Source: Syntrophomonadaceae bacterium
Lineage (GTDB): Bacteria; Bacillota; PH28-bin88
Direction: 5' to 3'
DNA length: 45,683 nucleotides
Assembly (NCBI GenBank): GCA_018333865.1
Contig: JAGXSE010000006.1
Location: forward strand, 1 to 45,683
Both the position numbers and the translations under genes were made by a program. Below the pieces are notes generated by a model, which ran no database searches, had not been told where the DNA came from, and was given only the letters and a program-made list of their open reading frames with translations. This document shows, in pieces, positions 30,758-39,810 of the stretch (positions are counted from its first letter, which is position 1; each line of letters starts with the position of its first letter).

Positions 30758-32817
30758 TCTGCGGTTCCCACTATCACGACCAGGGAGCCCATAAATACTC
30801 CCGATTCCACTTTTCCAACCACAATCACTTCGTCGGTAATTCTAACATTATTGAGATTGATAAAGCTGCCGAACCTGATCAGATCGGCCCCGCTCCGCAA
30901 GAAAATCTCCCTTAGGCGGTTGGTGTCCTTTTCTTTCAGCACCAGCACCCGGGCAGTTGTATTAATATTTTCCACAACGCCAATCACATAATCCTGGGTA
31001 GTGCGAAGCTCCACATTCATTTCCGTAATTAAACCGCCCACAACCGTTACGGTTGCGTCAGACCCGATCTGAACAGACGGCAGCGAGATCACACTTGTTC
31101 CCCGGGTAATCCTGGCATTGGGGGCAATGCTGTAGGCGCGTTCAACCCCGTCCCTTTCCATCAGGCTAATCCTTGGTGTTGCCGCAATAGTAACCGCCTG
31201 CACCCTACCCTGAATTCTCCTTTCCAGTTGACTGGCATAAATCCGTTGCACCACACCGTTTCTCAGGTTAATTTCCAATTCATCCCCCGGCAAAAGATCC
31301 CGCAGGGTGATGGTGGTGTTCGCGCGCCGCACTCGTACATCGGGAGCCACCGGGAAGGTAATTTCCGTTCCGTCTTTGCGGACGATTCTAATGGCCTCTC
31401 TGGGAGCAAAGGCCACAGCAGCCAGCGTTCCCTCCGCATCCGTCTCCACACTGGAAGCCAGAATCAGTGTGGCATTGTTACCTCGCACCGTAATTTCCAG
31501 GGATTGGCCCGGGAATAGATCCTCCGCCTTTGCGGACCTGGAATCAAGCAGTACTGATACATTCGGAGCCAGCCTGACGGTAAAATCAGTATTGTCGGGG
31601 CGAGTGACGACAATTGAGTGAACGCCAGCTGTCAGGGCAACTGATTTAAGCCTTCCTGTCACCTGCTGGTCCCCGCTTAACAGATTAATTCTGACAGCCC
31701 TGGTGCCTTCCACAATTGCTTCCACGCTGAGACCGGCGCTCAAGTCCGAAATGGCTCTAGCCTGGGTGCCAGAAAAGATCTGGGTATCTGTTGCAACAGA
31801 AATGGTGACATCCCCGCCTTCTTGCCGGGTAAGAACAAATGTAGGGTTGGCGGTCGGGTTAACGCTTTTAATCGTCCCTCTGAGGGTTACCTGGTCAAAG
31901 CGAAAATCCTCGGGCCGCATCACATCTATAAATGCTGCACTGCCGGCGGCATTACTCACAATTAACACCCTGTCGCCCCGCGCCAGGCCTGTCAGGGGAA
32001 CAGTTCTCCCGGCTTTAAAAATGGCGGCGTCCGCGGCCACCGGCACGGTGATAGTAACCCCGCCGGAGACAGTAACTAATATTGAACGATCTGCCGGACT
32101 GACGGTAAACACTTCTCCTCTTCTTTCCATTGCCGCCAGCCTGTTGGCCTGGTTGTCTACCCTGGCCAGGACTGCCGCGATCTGGGCCCTGTTGATCGGG
32201 TCTAGAGGTCTAAAAGTTCCGTCCGGGTTTCCGGACATGATGTTCAGATTCCGCACCAGTGCAACGTGGCCTAAGGCCCAGGCGGGGATATTGGCGATAT
32301 CGGTGAATGGGGGCCTGACACCTTGCGCCAGGCGGGCTGCCTCGGCTTCCATGCCCAGTGCCCGCACAATCAGTACTGCCGCCTCATGTCGCCTTGCCGC
32401 ATCGGCGGGACGGAAATTTGGCAGGTCTACTCCCGCAATTACTCCTCTTTCAATAGCATAGGCCACAAAACTCCTGGCCCAAGTGCTGATCCGGTCATGG
32501 TTGTTGATGGTGGCGGGCAGGGTCTTTCCCGCGGCCTCGTCCGCCCAGCCCATAGCCCGCGAAAGCATTACCACCAGCTGCTCCCTGGTTACAGGGCTGT
32601 TTGGCCCATACATGTTGGGTGCCACCCCGCTGACAATGCCTTTAGCCCTCATTTTCGCGATATCCTTTTCGGCCCAGTGGCCGGCAGGCACATCGGCGAA
32701 CACTGCTGCAGCAGCAGCTCCCACTGCAGCGCCGGGATTGGCGAAAGCAGGCCCAGCATAACCAAGCAGGTATATCACACATAATATCAGTCCCACTGCC
32801 TTTCTGGACATTAACAT
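30754..32817 (-). CDS. SLH-anchored protein with tandem beta-domain repeats
   Basis: The product of about 687 residues starts with a signal peptide (SRKAVGLILCVIYLLGYAGP) and three N-terminal SLH domains at roughly 40-91 (FADVPAGHWAEKDIAKMRAK), 103-152 (WARSFVAYAIERGVIAG) and 165-216 (FTDIANIPAWALGHVALVRN). The remaining two thirds consist of about six repeats of 75-80 residues of the form G.(V/L)..V......I.V...DG....V..D......G....L.DL..G...E, for example LRDLLPGDELEINLRNGVVQ and AEDLFPGQSLEITVRGNNAT. These look like small beta-barrel repeats and resemble DUF5666-type domains; I do not assign a function. ATG 32817 has GGAG ten bases before it; longer frames lack a site. It lies between the rfb operon and the second ligase gene. 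The stop codon TAG is part of a repeat. Confidence 0.82.
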   Translation of the reverse strand: MLMSRKAVGLILCVIYLLGYAGPAFANPGAAVGAAAAAVFADVPAGHWAEKDIAKMRAKGIVSGVAPNMYGPNSPVTREQLVVMLSRAMGWADEAAGKTLPATINNHDRISTWARSFVAYAIERGVIAGVDLPNFRPADAARRHEAAVLIVRALGMEAEAARLAQGVRPPFTDIANIPAWALGHVALVRNLNIMSGNPDGTFRPLDPINRAQIAAVLARVDNQANRLAAMERRGEVFTVSPADRSILVTVSGGVTITVPVAADAAIFKAGRTVPLTGLARGDRVLIVSNAAGSAAFIDVMRPEDFRFDQVTLRGTIKSVNPTANPTFVLTRQEGGDVTISVATDTQIFSGTQARAISDLSAGLSVEAIVEGTRAVRINLLSGDQQVTGRLKSVALTAGVHSIVVTRPDNTDFTVRLAPNVSVLLDSRSAKAEDLFPGQSLEITVRGNNATLILASSVETDAEGTLAAVAFAPREAIRIVRKDGTEITFPVAPDVRVRRANTTITLRDLLPGDELEINLRNGVVQRIYASQLERRIQGRVQAVTIAATPRISLMERDGVERAYSIAPNARITRGTSVISLPSVQIGSDATVTVVGGLITEMNVELRTTQDYVIGVVENINTTARVLVLKEKDTNRLREIFLRSGADLIRFGSFINLNNVRITDEVIVVGKVESGVFMGSLVVIVGTAD

Positions 32818-32925
32818 CGCCTGATCACTCCCGCACTTTTTTGACATAATTCTTCTATTTTTACCATTCAAATCCTTCATCGGGAAGAATAATTTTCTTA
32901 GCAAGGGGAGACAAGTTGCTATTTG

Positions 32926-35433
32926 CTACTTCAATATTGGCAATTTTTTTATGACTGCCAGGTCCGGCGCCATGGGGGACCCTGCTTCCAACGCCTGCAG
33001 GAAGAGTTGATTGGCTTCTTCGGCTTGCCCTTGTTTTTCCGCCACAAGGCCCAGCCATAGTAAGGCGTCTCCTCTGGTTTTTTCGTGCTCCCGGGCGGCC
33101 TGCAGCCGGGTCCTGGCTTCTTGCCACTGGCCCAGGAAATAGCTGCCGATACCTGCGCTTAGCTGTACCCGGGGAGCCCTGGAAAAGCCCGCCCATTGCT
33201 CCCAGATCCGCTTCTCGATTTCCCCCAGGTTGCCGGCCCGGTTATCCATTTCCCCGGGCACTGCAATTGCTTTTTCCATGAAGTCTCTTGCCGTATTTAA
33301 ATCGCCAGCCGACAGGGCATTAATGCCTGCCAGGGCGTAGGTCCAGGCCAGATTTTCCCAAACACTGCTGATCCAGGGGGCCAAGTCCCTGGCCTTTTCC
33401 ATATAGTTAACGGCTCGCTGGGATTCCTGATGGTTAAACAAGGTTTCGGCCTTTATCACCATGATGCGCCAGTTATAGGGGTCCTTATTTAGCGCTCTCT
33501 CCAGGGTTTTGAGGGCTTTTTCCATATTACCCTGCCGGGCGTATAACTGCCCCAGGTCTGCCAGGTATCCGGCATTAAACCTGTCGTAAGCACTGGCTTT
33601 TTCGAACATGGCAACAGCATTGTTTTGGTTCTGCCTGTTTAATTCCGCCACGGCTTTTTTTGCGTAGCTGTTTCCGATTAAAAGAGCGCCGGCCATAATT
33701 ATCAAAAAAATCGCTAACCCGGCTGCAGCAGAGAGAAAAACCGGCCGCAGCCCGGCAAAATTTTTCGCCGGCAAGACCTTTTCGGAAGGGCTATAAATTT
33801 CCTGCTGGGCTCTGGTGATCCCAAACAAAGCCCAAACCAAAATGGGCACAGACGCCAGAGCAAAGTTAAAATCTATTAAGGAATGTGCCCCAATGCCTGC
33901 CGCCGCCGCCAGGACAGCAGCCTGGCACAGCCGCTCTTCCGGGCTGCCCCGGCGGTAGTTTTGCCAGCCGGTATAAAACATTAACAGCCAGACGCCCACA
34001 AAGAGCAAGAAGCCAATGGTGCCAACCTCCAGCCAGAGCTGAGCCCAATCGTTATGGACCTGGGTCGTATTATAAAAATAGTCCTGGTGGCTGCGGTAGG
34101 TGGCCTCCCAGGCCCCGCCGCCAAAGCCGACCACCGGGCTCTCCCTTAGTTTCTCTAAGGCTTCTCTTGTCCAATAAATCCGCTCAATGCTGCTTCTGGC
34201 TTCCAGGTCGATATCCATGATCCGGGCCAGGATTTGGGTGGGGAGGATCCTTTCCACAAGCTTGCCGTCTTGCCAGGCAAAGGCCGCAAAGGAGCCGGTT
34301 ACAAGCAGGCCGGCCACGACCAACCCGGCAAGGGCTTTTTTGCTAAGCCTTAATCTCTCCGCCATTATCCGCGAAAGAAAAAGCACTCCATTTCCGGCCC
34401 AGGCCACAGCTGCACCCAGGCCCACCCAGAGCCAGGCGTGCATGATATTCCCCTCCATAATTGATGGAAGCATACGGTAATTGCCAGCCAGCGCGGCGGC
34501 GGCGGCAATACCGATGCAGGCCGCCAGCCGGAACCAGTACTGCCTGGGTGTTACGAGGAAAAACAAGCCTGCCGCAACGGGGTAAACCAGGTAGCCCCCA
34601 CGGGATCCGGTAGCTAAGAAAACCAATAACAACAGATAGTTCCCCGCAGCATAGGCAAAAGACCACGGTCCGGCAGCCTTTACCCAAAGATAAAAGCCCA
34701 GGATACTGACGGCCCCCAGGTAAATAGCTAGCGTGTTGGGATACTGCATGGTGGAGAAAATCCTGCTGCCAACAAAGCCATCTTCAATATGGATCAGGCC
34801 AACTGCCGTTAAAAGGCCGGCCAGGGCTACCCCGACACCACTTATGTATAACACATTGATCAAGACGTCAATCCGCCTGGTATCTTTTGCAAGCTGATAA
34901 ACGAGCCAGAAAACCAGGAAGTAGATCGAGGCCTTAATCGCCCCGTCGACCGCCAGGCGTTGGTTGGCAGCCCAAAAAATGGCGAGCCAATAAAGCAGCG
35001 CCAAGCCAAGGGCCAGCCAGTCCACAGGTTTAGTTAAAAAAGAAACCTCCCGGCGGCTTTCTTTCCAAAGCCAGGTGAAAAAGAAAAGGACAGCGGCGAA
35101 AATCAGGGTCCATTGCTGTTCCCGGGGAAAAAACAGCCCCCGGAAAAAAGGCGGGTAAAAAAGCAGGGCCACCAGGCCAATAAAGGCAATCTGGTAGAGG
35201 GTTATGTTGCCACCGTAAACCTTGGCAATCTTCGCCGGTGTTGGCGGAGCGTGGCCGGCAAGAACAGGTTGCCCGCCCTTTTTTGTTGCCGCCGGAGGGA
35301 GATGACGGCGCGCTTCATGGCCGGCCTGCTCTTGCGGCCCCGGTGCCTGCTTCTTATTAGCAGACGGCGGAGGAACAGTAACTGGGTGGGCGGATTTGCT
35401 TTTTTTAGCTGTTTTTTCTGTCTTTTTGTCCAT
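32926..35433 (-). CDS. O-antigen ligase/polymerase family membrane protein with TPR domain (copy 2)
   Basis: This 835-residue paralogue of the protein at 22319 starts with an unusual cytoplasmic Lys/Pro-rich extension of about 80 residues (KKTEKTAKKSKSAHP), absent from copy 1. The membrane core has FYPPFFRGLFFPREQQWTLI, TGSRGGYLVYPVAAGLFFLV, VGFGGGAWEATYRSHQDYFY, VHNDWAQLWLEVGTIGFLLF and AHSLIDFNFALASVPILVWA, aligning one for one with copy 1. TPR units follow from about residue 620 (AVAMFEKASAYDRFNAGYLA, ALKTLERALNKDPYNWRIMV). ATG 35433 follows GGGAGGTTGAAA; a longer frame to 35526 would run through a repeat. It sits between two SLH-protein genes on the same strand, suggesting a role in decorating S-layer proteins or assembling their glycan (inference). 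Confidence 0.84.
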   Translation of the reverse strand: MDKKTEKTAKKSKSAHPVTVPPPSANKKQAPGPQEQAGHEARRHLPPAATKKGGQPVLAGHAPPTPAKIAKVYGGNITLYQIAFIGLVALLFYPPFFRGLFFPREQQWTLIFAAVLFFFTWLWKESRREVSFLTKPVDWLALGLALLYWLAIFWAANQRLAVDGAIKASIYFLVFWLVYQLAKDTRRIDVLINVLYISGVGVALAGLLTAVGLIHIEDGFVGSRIFSTMQYPNTLAIYLGAVSILGFYLWVKAAGPWSFAYAAGNYLLLLVFLATGSRGGYLVYPVAAGLFFLVTPRQYWFRLAACIGIAAAAALAGNYRMLPSIMEGNIMHAWLWVGLGAAVAWAGNGVLFLSRIMAERLRLSKKALAGLVVAGLLVTGSFAAFAWQDGKLVERILPTQILARIMDIDLEARSSIERIYWTREALEKLRESPVVGFGGGAWEATYRSHQDYFYNTTQVHNDWAQLWLEVGTIGFLLFVGVWLLMFYTGWQNYRRGSPEERLCQAAVLAAAAGIGAHSLIDFNFALASVPILVWALFGITRAQQEIYSPSEKVLPAKNFAGLRPVFLSAAAGLAIFLIIMAGALLIGNSYAKKAVAELNRQNQNNAVAMFEKASAYDRFNAGYLADLGQLYARQGNMEKALKTLERALNKDPYNWRIMVIKAETLFNHQESQRAVNYMEKARDLAPWISSVWENLAWTYALAGINALSAGDLNTARDFMEKAIAVPGEMDNRAGNLGEIEKRIWEQWAGFSRAPRVQLSAGIGSYFLGQWQEARTRLQAAREHEKTRGDALLWLGLVAEKQGQAEEANQLFLQALEAGSPMAPDLAVIKKLPILK

Positions 35434-35466
35434 TTTCAACCTCCCACTACCTGACAGTATTACCAG

Positions 35467-35531
35467 GCAAGTTGGGGACGGTGCTTGACTTGCTACCCTG
35501 CCTGGCAAGTCAAGCACCGTCCCCAACTTGC
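35467..35531. repeat. Perfect 27-bp palindrome (GGGGACGGTGCTTGACTTGC type)
   Basis: The arms 35467-35493 and 35505-35531 are perfectly complementary over 27 positions around an 11-base loop. Each arm contains GGGGACGG/CCGTCCCC and a CAAGT/ACTTG end, so it is two inverted copies of the repeat family placed head to head. The right arm ends in the stop codon of the subtilase gene (CTA at 35531-35533). The hairpin could act as a transcriptional barrier even without a T-run. Confidence 0.92.
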
Positions 35532-38500
35532 TACCTGATAGTTATTTCCAGATGATTGTTGGCCGGCACTACTGGAAAGGTCAGCCTGCCGCCATGGACT
35601 TCCATCATCGCCCCGTTTACCTCCAGCACGGTGTCCGCCGGGCGCAAAGTACGGGGATCCCGCACCTGCAGGGTAATATGACTTAATTTGCCTTGCTCTA
35701 GATTCCGGGGGATAACACCAACCAGCCAGCGGGGAGCCGCAGGTTTTGTCTCTGTAACCTCTGTCGCCTGGACGGCAAGGGTGAAGCTGGAATTCTGCCG
35801 GCCGTACAGGCTTAGGGCGGCGGAACTGTAGACGACAACCTCCCAGTTTCCTGGGCGGGGATTTTCAATCGTTTGAGAGACCTGTCTGTGCATAATTGTA
35901 CCTTCGTGGCTTACACCGGCGAAATCGCTGGCATAGGTCTCCAGGCCATCGGGGCTAACCAGGTGAAAGCGCACTCTGCCCTGAAATCTGCCGCCGGCCA
36001 TTGGCACTTCCAGGCTAAAGTTGGCCCGGCCAGTACCTTCGGGAATCTGGAAAAAGTAGCGATAGTGCTGCCCTGCCGAAAGCTGGCCGCTCAATTCCTG
36101 GCCGAAGCCATTCGCCCTGGTAAGCGGATAAGGCCGGATCACTGTGGCCATTAACCTTAAATCCATTCCCGGGCTGGTGGGGACAACTCCCTTAATAATA
36201 CCGGTATAAAGGCCCGGCTTCTCCGGCACCTGGTACTCCACGCCAACCCTGCGGTTTATCCCCGGGGGCAGCAAGGTTTGCCGGGATACGGTGCGCATCC
36301 AGGCGGCGGTTGGCTCCCAGAATACAGTGATGGGGTCTTTAGCCTGGTTTACCATCAGGAAGGGAAGCTGGCCGGGGATAAAATCCCGGGCATAGAGCCC
36401 TTCGCCTAAGCCCAGGGCCCGGTTATAGGTATAGGCAACGACCGGCGAATGGGGTGGCAAGCGCCGCAGGCTTGACCAGGCGGCAAGCGCGTTGATTGCT
36501 CCCGCCCCAGCCTCTACCGGGCTAAAATGCTCTATGGACCTTGCTCCGCTGATCAGCGCTTGTTTTATCGAGGCCGGCGAGACTTTTAATTTCTCCCTGT
36601 CGGCGCTGTCCAACAATAGGGCCACCACGCCAGCCGCATGGGCCGCAGCGATACTGGTACCCTCCACCAGGGTATACCCGCTGCCCATCCAGGTGGGGTG
36701 GGTGGTAACGGCGCTGCCAGGAGCGATTACCGACGGTCCCATCAGGCCGTCCTGCCTGGGGCCGACTGAGCTGAAGTACCACAGCGTCTCCCGGGGCACC
36801 TGGTAGCCATAGTCCTCCAGCCACATGGCAGGGGAAATGTAGGCTCCCACACCAACGGCGCTTCTGGCGTTTCCTGGGGTGGCCAGGGAAGCCAGGCCAG
36901 GCCCCCGGTTTCCTGCAGCAATGGTAAAGACTGTGCCATGCTGTTCTGTCATCCGGTCTACCAGTTGGGTCAGGGTATTAAAACCGGAAGTTACGTCCCG
37001 GTAATTTGCCAGACTGAGGTTGATCACCTGGGCCCCGTTCGCGGCGGCAAAACGAATTGCTCTGGCCAGGGTATCCCAATCACCGGCCTGGCCGTTTTTA
37101 TCCATGGCTTTAATGACCATTAACTGAGCTCCGGGTGCCACGCCCTGAATACCGCCGTTGGCGGCAATTACCCCGGCTACCTGGGTGCCGTGGCCATTGG
37201 CATCGAAACCAAGGATGGCTTCAGCACCAGTAGAAGGAATCTCGCATACCACAAAAGACATGCCGGCAGTCCCGCCGGCGCCGGGAAAGCTGGCGTAGTC
37301 CCGGGTTAGGCGGAATTCCTGCAAGGGCAGTTCGTCCGCCAAGGAACGGTTGCTGTTGGTATCCACATAAACGGTGTCATACTGCCCGGCCCGCCAGGGG
37401 TCGGCCACAACCACCAGGAATCTGTCGCCAGTGGTCCTGTTGCCGTTAAAATCTATCCCTACCCTTGATTCTTCCAGCCACCCGTAACGAAATAAGCCGC
37501 CCTGGGAAGTTAGCCCCCGGAAATTAAACTGCTGACCGCCAATGATATAGCTATCTTGCCCAGCAGTTAACCTGCCGGGGGTGACCACCCGCCCCTCGCC
37601 GGAAAAATCGCGGAAATCCACAATCCTGGCCTGGCCTGGGGCTTGGGCCCTGAAGTCGGGGTGGGCTGGGTCAATCCCGGTATCAATTACTGCCACCACT
37701 ACTCCCCGCCCGTCGGCCCCGGTGCGGCCTGTCAGTTCTGCTGCCCCCACCTCTTTTTTGGTCAGTTCGAGGCTTCTTCCCTGTCCTGCGCCGGCCGCAA
37801 GGTTTGCTGCGGGCGCCTGGTTAGCAGCGGTCCACGGTCCTTCGGTTTTTTGCCAGGCTTGAGGCTGTTCCCGGGCAATGGTCAAATCCCGCTCCGATGA
37901 GCCGGCAAACTTCAGGCGGATACCCTTTTCCGTTTTGGGCTCAGTCAGCACATGGATAAAGCTGGCTGTTCCGTCTGCAGCCAGGTTGAGATAAGCCGGC
38001 GCAGGCAAGGCCCGGCTTAAGTCCGCCGGTCTTCCCGGCCGGGGGCCCAGGTAGATCTTGGTTTGGGGGGTTAAACGCATTTCAATCAGGCCGGTTTCCG
38101 CTAAAAGCCGGATACCGCCTGCAGCCGTTTGTTCCAAATTGCCGTAAAAATGATACTTCGCCCCCATTTGCTCCAGCATTCTGCTGATCATGGCCGTGGT
38201 TTCCGCCCTGGTTGCCAGCCCTTCCGGGCGAAAGGTCTGGTCCGGGTAACCGCTCACCAGTTTTCTGGCAGATGCAGTAGCAACGGCGCTTGTAGCCCAG
38301 GCGGGAACCTGTGCCGCGTCTTGAAAGGGCGGCATCCGATCCCGCTCCCCTTCAAGGTTTAAGGCCCTAACCAGCATGGCGGCTACTTCGGCCCGCCGGA
38401 CAGGGTCACCGGGCCGGAAATTGCCGTCGGCATGACCCCTCACAATGCCTAATTCGTAAGCAAGCTGAATATATCCCCTGGCCCAATGCTGGGAATCCAC

Positions 38501-38785
38501 ATCCCGGAAAACTGGCGGCCCAGCCTCCAGTGCCCAAACTTCGTCTTCCTTGTTTAAGGCCACTATCAGCACCTTGGCGAACTCAGCGCGGGAAATGCTG
38601 TTATTGGGCAAAAAAAGCCCGCCAGGATAGCCCCTGATTGCCCCGTGGCTGGTCAGGATGTCGATGTCAAAACGGGCCCAGTGACCTTCGGCATCGGCAA
38701 AGGCAAAAGCCCTGCCAGGTAAAATCATGGCAGTGATAAAAAAGACGGCGATAAATAAACTAATGCTTAAGAAGCGGCGTTTCAT
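35531..38785 (-). CDS. SLH-anchored subtilisin-like serine protease (S8)
   Basis: The product of about 1084 residues has a signal peptide (RRFLSISLFIAVFFITAMIL), three SLH domains in residues 29-205 (FADAEGHWARFDIDILTSHG, FRDVDSQHWARGYIQLAYEL, FQDAAQVPAWATSAVATASA) and a subtilase domain with Asp368 (VVAVIDTGIDPAHPDF), His532 (DANGHGTQVAGVIAANGG), Asn626 (AAGNRGPG) and Ser711 (VEGTSIAAAHAAG), so the triad is complete. The 164 residues between Asp and His contain an insertion with possible calcium loops (DFNGNRTTGDRF, DTNSNRSLADE). The last 350 residues are beta-rich, like PPC or Fn3-type modules. It should be a wall-anchored protease processing surface proteins. ATG 38785 has GGAG seven bases ahead. 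Its TAG stop codon is the edge of a palindrome. Confidence 0.9.
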   Translation of the reverse strand: MKRRFLSISLFIAVFFITAMILPGRAFAFADAEGHWARFDIDILTSHGAIRGYPGGLFLPNNSISRAEFAKVLIVALNKEDEVWALEAGPPVFRDVDSQHWARGYIQLAYELGIVRGHADGNFRPGDPVRRAEVAAMLVRALNLEGERDRMPPFQDAAQVPAWATSAVATASARKLVSGYPDQTFRPEGLATRAETTAMISRMLEQMGAKYHFYGNLEQTAAGGIRLLAETGLIEMRLTPQTKIYLGPRPGRPADLSRALPAPAYLNLAADGTASFIHVLTEPKTEKGIRLKFAGSSERDLTIAREQPQAWQKTEGPWTAANQAPAANLAAGAGQGRSLELTKKEVGAAELTGRTGADGRGVVVAVIDTGIDPAHPDFRAQAPGQARIVDFRDFSGEGRVVTPGRLTAGQDSYIIGGQQFNFRGLTSQGGLFRYGWLEESRVGIDFNGNRTTGDRFLVVVADPWRAGQYDTVYVDTNSNRSLADELPLQEFRLTRDYASFPGAGGTAGMSFVVCEIPSTGAEAILGFDANGHGTQVAGVIAANGGIQGVAPGAQLMVIKAMDKNGQAGDWDTLARAIRFAAANGAQVINLSLANYRDVTSGFNTLTQLVDRMTEQHGTVFTIAAGNRGPGLASLATPGNARSAVGVGAYISPAMWLEDYGYQVPRETLWYFSSVGPRQDGLMGPSVIAPGSAVTTHPTWMGSGYTLVEGTSIAAAHAAGVVALLLDSADREKLKVSPASIKQALISGARSIEHFSPVEAGAGAINALAAWSSLRRLPPHSPVVAYTYNRALGLGEGLYARDFIPGQLPFLMVNQAKDPITVFWEPTAAWMRTVSRQTLLPPGINRRVGVEYQVPEKPGLYTGIIKGVVPTSPGMDLRLMATVIRPYPLTRANGFGQELSGQLSAGQHYRYFFQIPEGTGRANFSLEVPMAGGRFQGRVRFHLVSPDGLETYASDFAGVSHEGTIMHRQVSQTIENPRPGNWEVVVYSSAALSLYGRQNSSFTLAVQATEVTETKPAAPRWLVGVIPRNLEQGKLSHITLQVRDPRTLRPADTVLEVNGAMMEVHGGRLTFPVVPANNHLEITIR

Positions 38786-39123
38786 TGCTGCACTCCGTTT
38801 CAAAGGCTTTTCTTCAGCCTGATTTATCTATTCTGCTCTAATCTGTTTTCTCCTTTTGTTAACATTTTTTTTACACGGCATTTTCTCCCTTGGCAGGGGC
38901 AAGTCGGGGACGGTTTTTGACTTACTACCCCCCGATAGCACGCGCGAAGGACAGGCAAACAGACATCTTGTTCCATCCCTTCCAATGTCCTACCTGATAT
39001 ATAGACCGTTTGGCGCAAAAAAAGTTCCCGAACTATTGAAATATTTATTAGGGATATTACGGGGGATTTTGCGTGTGTGTTAAAATAGATTCAACCTCGA
39101 CAGCATGTATGGAGGGGATAAGG
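38786..39123. other. Divergent spacer between subtilase and response regulator
   Basis: The spacer should carry promoters for both directions. At 38900-38924 a single copy of the repeat family (CAAGTCGGGGACGGTTTTTG) has arms CAAGTC and GACTTA. On the plus strand TAAAAT at 39081-39086 could be a -10 box for the response regulator, with no good -35 at the right distance. No gene is supported. Confidence 0.55.
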
Positions 39124-39810
39124 ATGGGAAAAAAGATTCTGGTTGTTGATGACGACGCCAATATCCGGGAGGTCCTCAAGCTTTACCTGGAGTTTGAGGG
39201 TTTTACTGTTTTTCTGGCTGAGGACGGTGTCCGGGTCCTGGATATTTTTCGCCAGTCCAAACCGGATGTTGTCATTCTTGACCTGATGTTGCCGGGAAAG
39301 AGCGGATTCGATGTTTGCCAGGTATTGCGGCAGGAGAGCAATGTGCCGGTGCTGATGCTGACAGCCAAAGACGGCACGGAGGACAAGCTGGCAAGCTTCA
39401 GGCTTGGCGCCGATGACTATGTGGTGAAACCTTTCGACCCGCTGGAAGTGGTAGCCAGGGTGAGGGTAATGCTAAGGAGGACGGCCGAAAGCAACCCTTC
39501 GGTGTCTGCGGTCGACAAAATAGGACTGCTGGAGATTAACATGGAAACTTATGAGGTGCGTTTGGACGGAAAAACGGTCCAGCTAAAGCCGAGAGAGCTC
39601 CAGTTATTATTTTTTCTCCGGCAGCACCAGAATAAGGTTTTTGACCGGGAACAGCTTTTGGCAAAAGTCTGGGGCTATGATTACGCCGGAGAGACCAGGA
39701 CGGTTGATGTACATATCCAGCGATTGCGTGAAAAACTGGAGAACGAGGGTTGCGGCTACAGGTTTAAAACGGTCCGTGGCGTGGGCTATAAATTTGAGGT
39801 GGACCGGTGA
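39124..39810 (+). CDS. OmpR/PhoB family response regulator
   Basis: The 228-residue regulator has a receiver domain at 1-120 with the acidic pocket DDD at 10-12, the phosphoacceptor Asp53 (VVILDLMLPGKSG), Thr80 (VLMLTAKDG) and Lys102 (YVVKPFDP). A winged-helix Trans_reg_C domain occupies 130-228, with LKPRELQLLFFLRQHQNKVF and RTVDVHIQRLREKLENEGCG forming the recognition helix and wing. It should bind direct repeats in promoters after phosphorylation by the kinase encoded next. ATG 39124 is preferred because GGAGGGG precedes it; longer frames to 39073 have no site. It overlaps the kinase gene by 4 bases. A pair of 11-bp direct repeats just after the kinase gene is a candidate target. Confidence 0.95.
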   Translation: MGKKILVVDDDANIREVLKLYLEFEGFTVFLAEDGVRVLDIFRQSKPDVVILDLMLPGKSGFDVCQVLRQESNVPVLMLTAKDGTEDKLASFRLGADDYVVKPFDPLEVVARVRVMLRRTAESNPSVSAVDKIGLLEINMETYEVRLDGKTVQLKPRELQLLFFLRQHQNKVFDREQLLAKVWGYDYAGETRTVDVHIQRLREKLENEGCGYRFKTVRGVGYKFEVDR

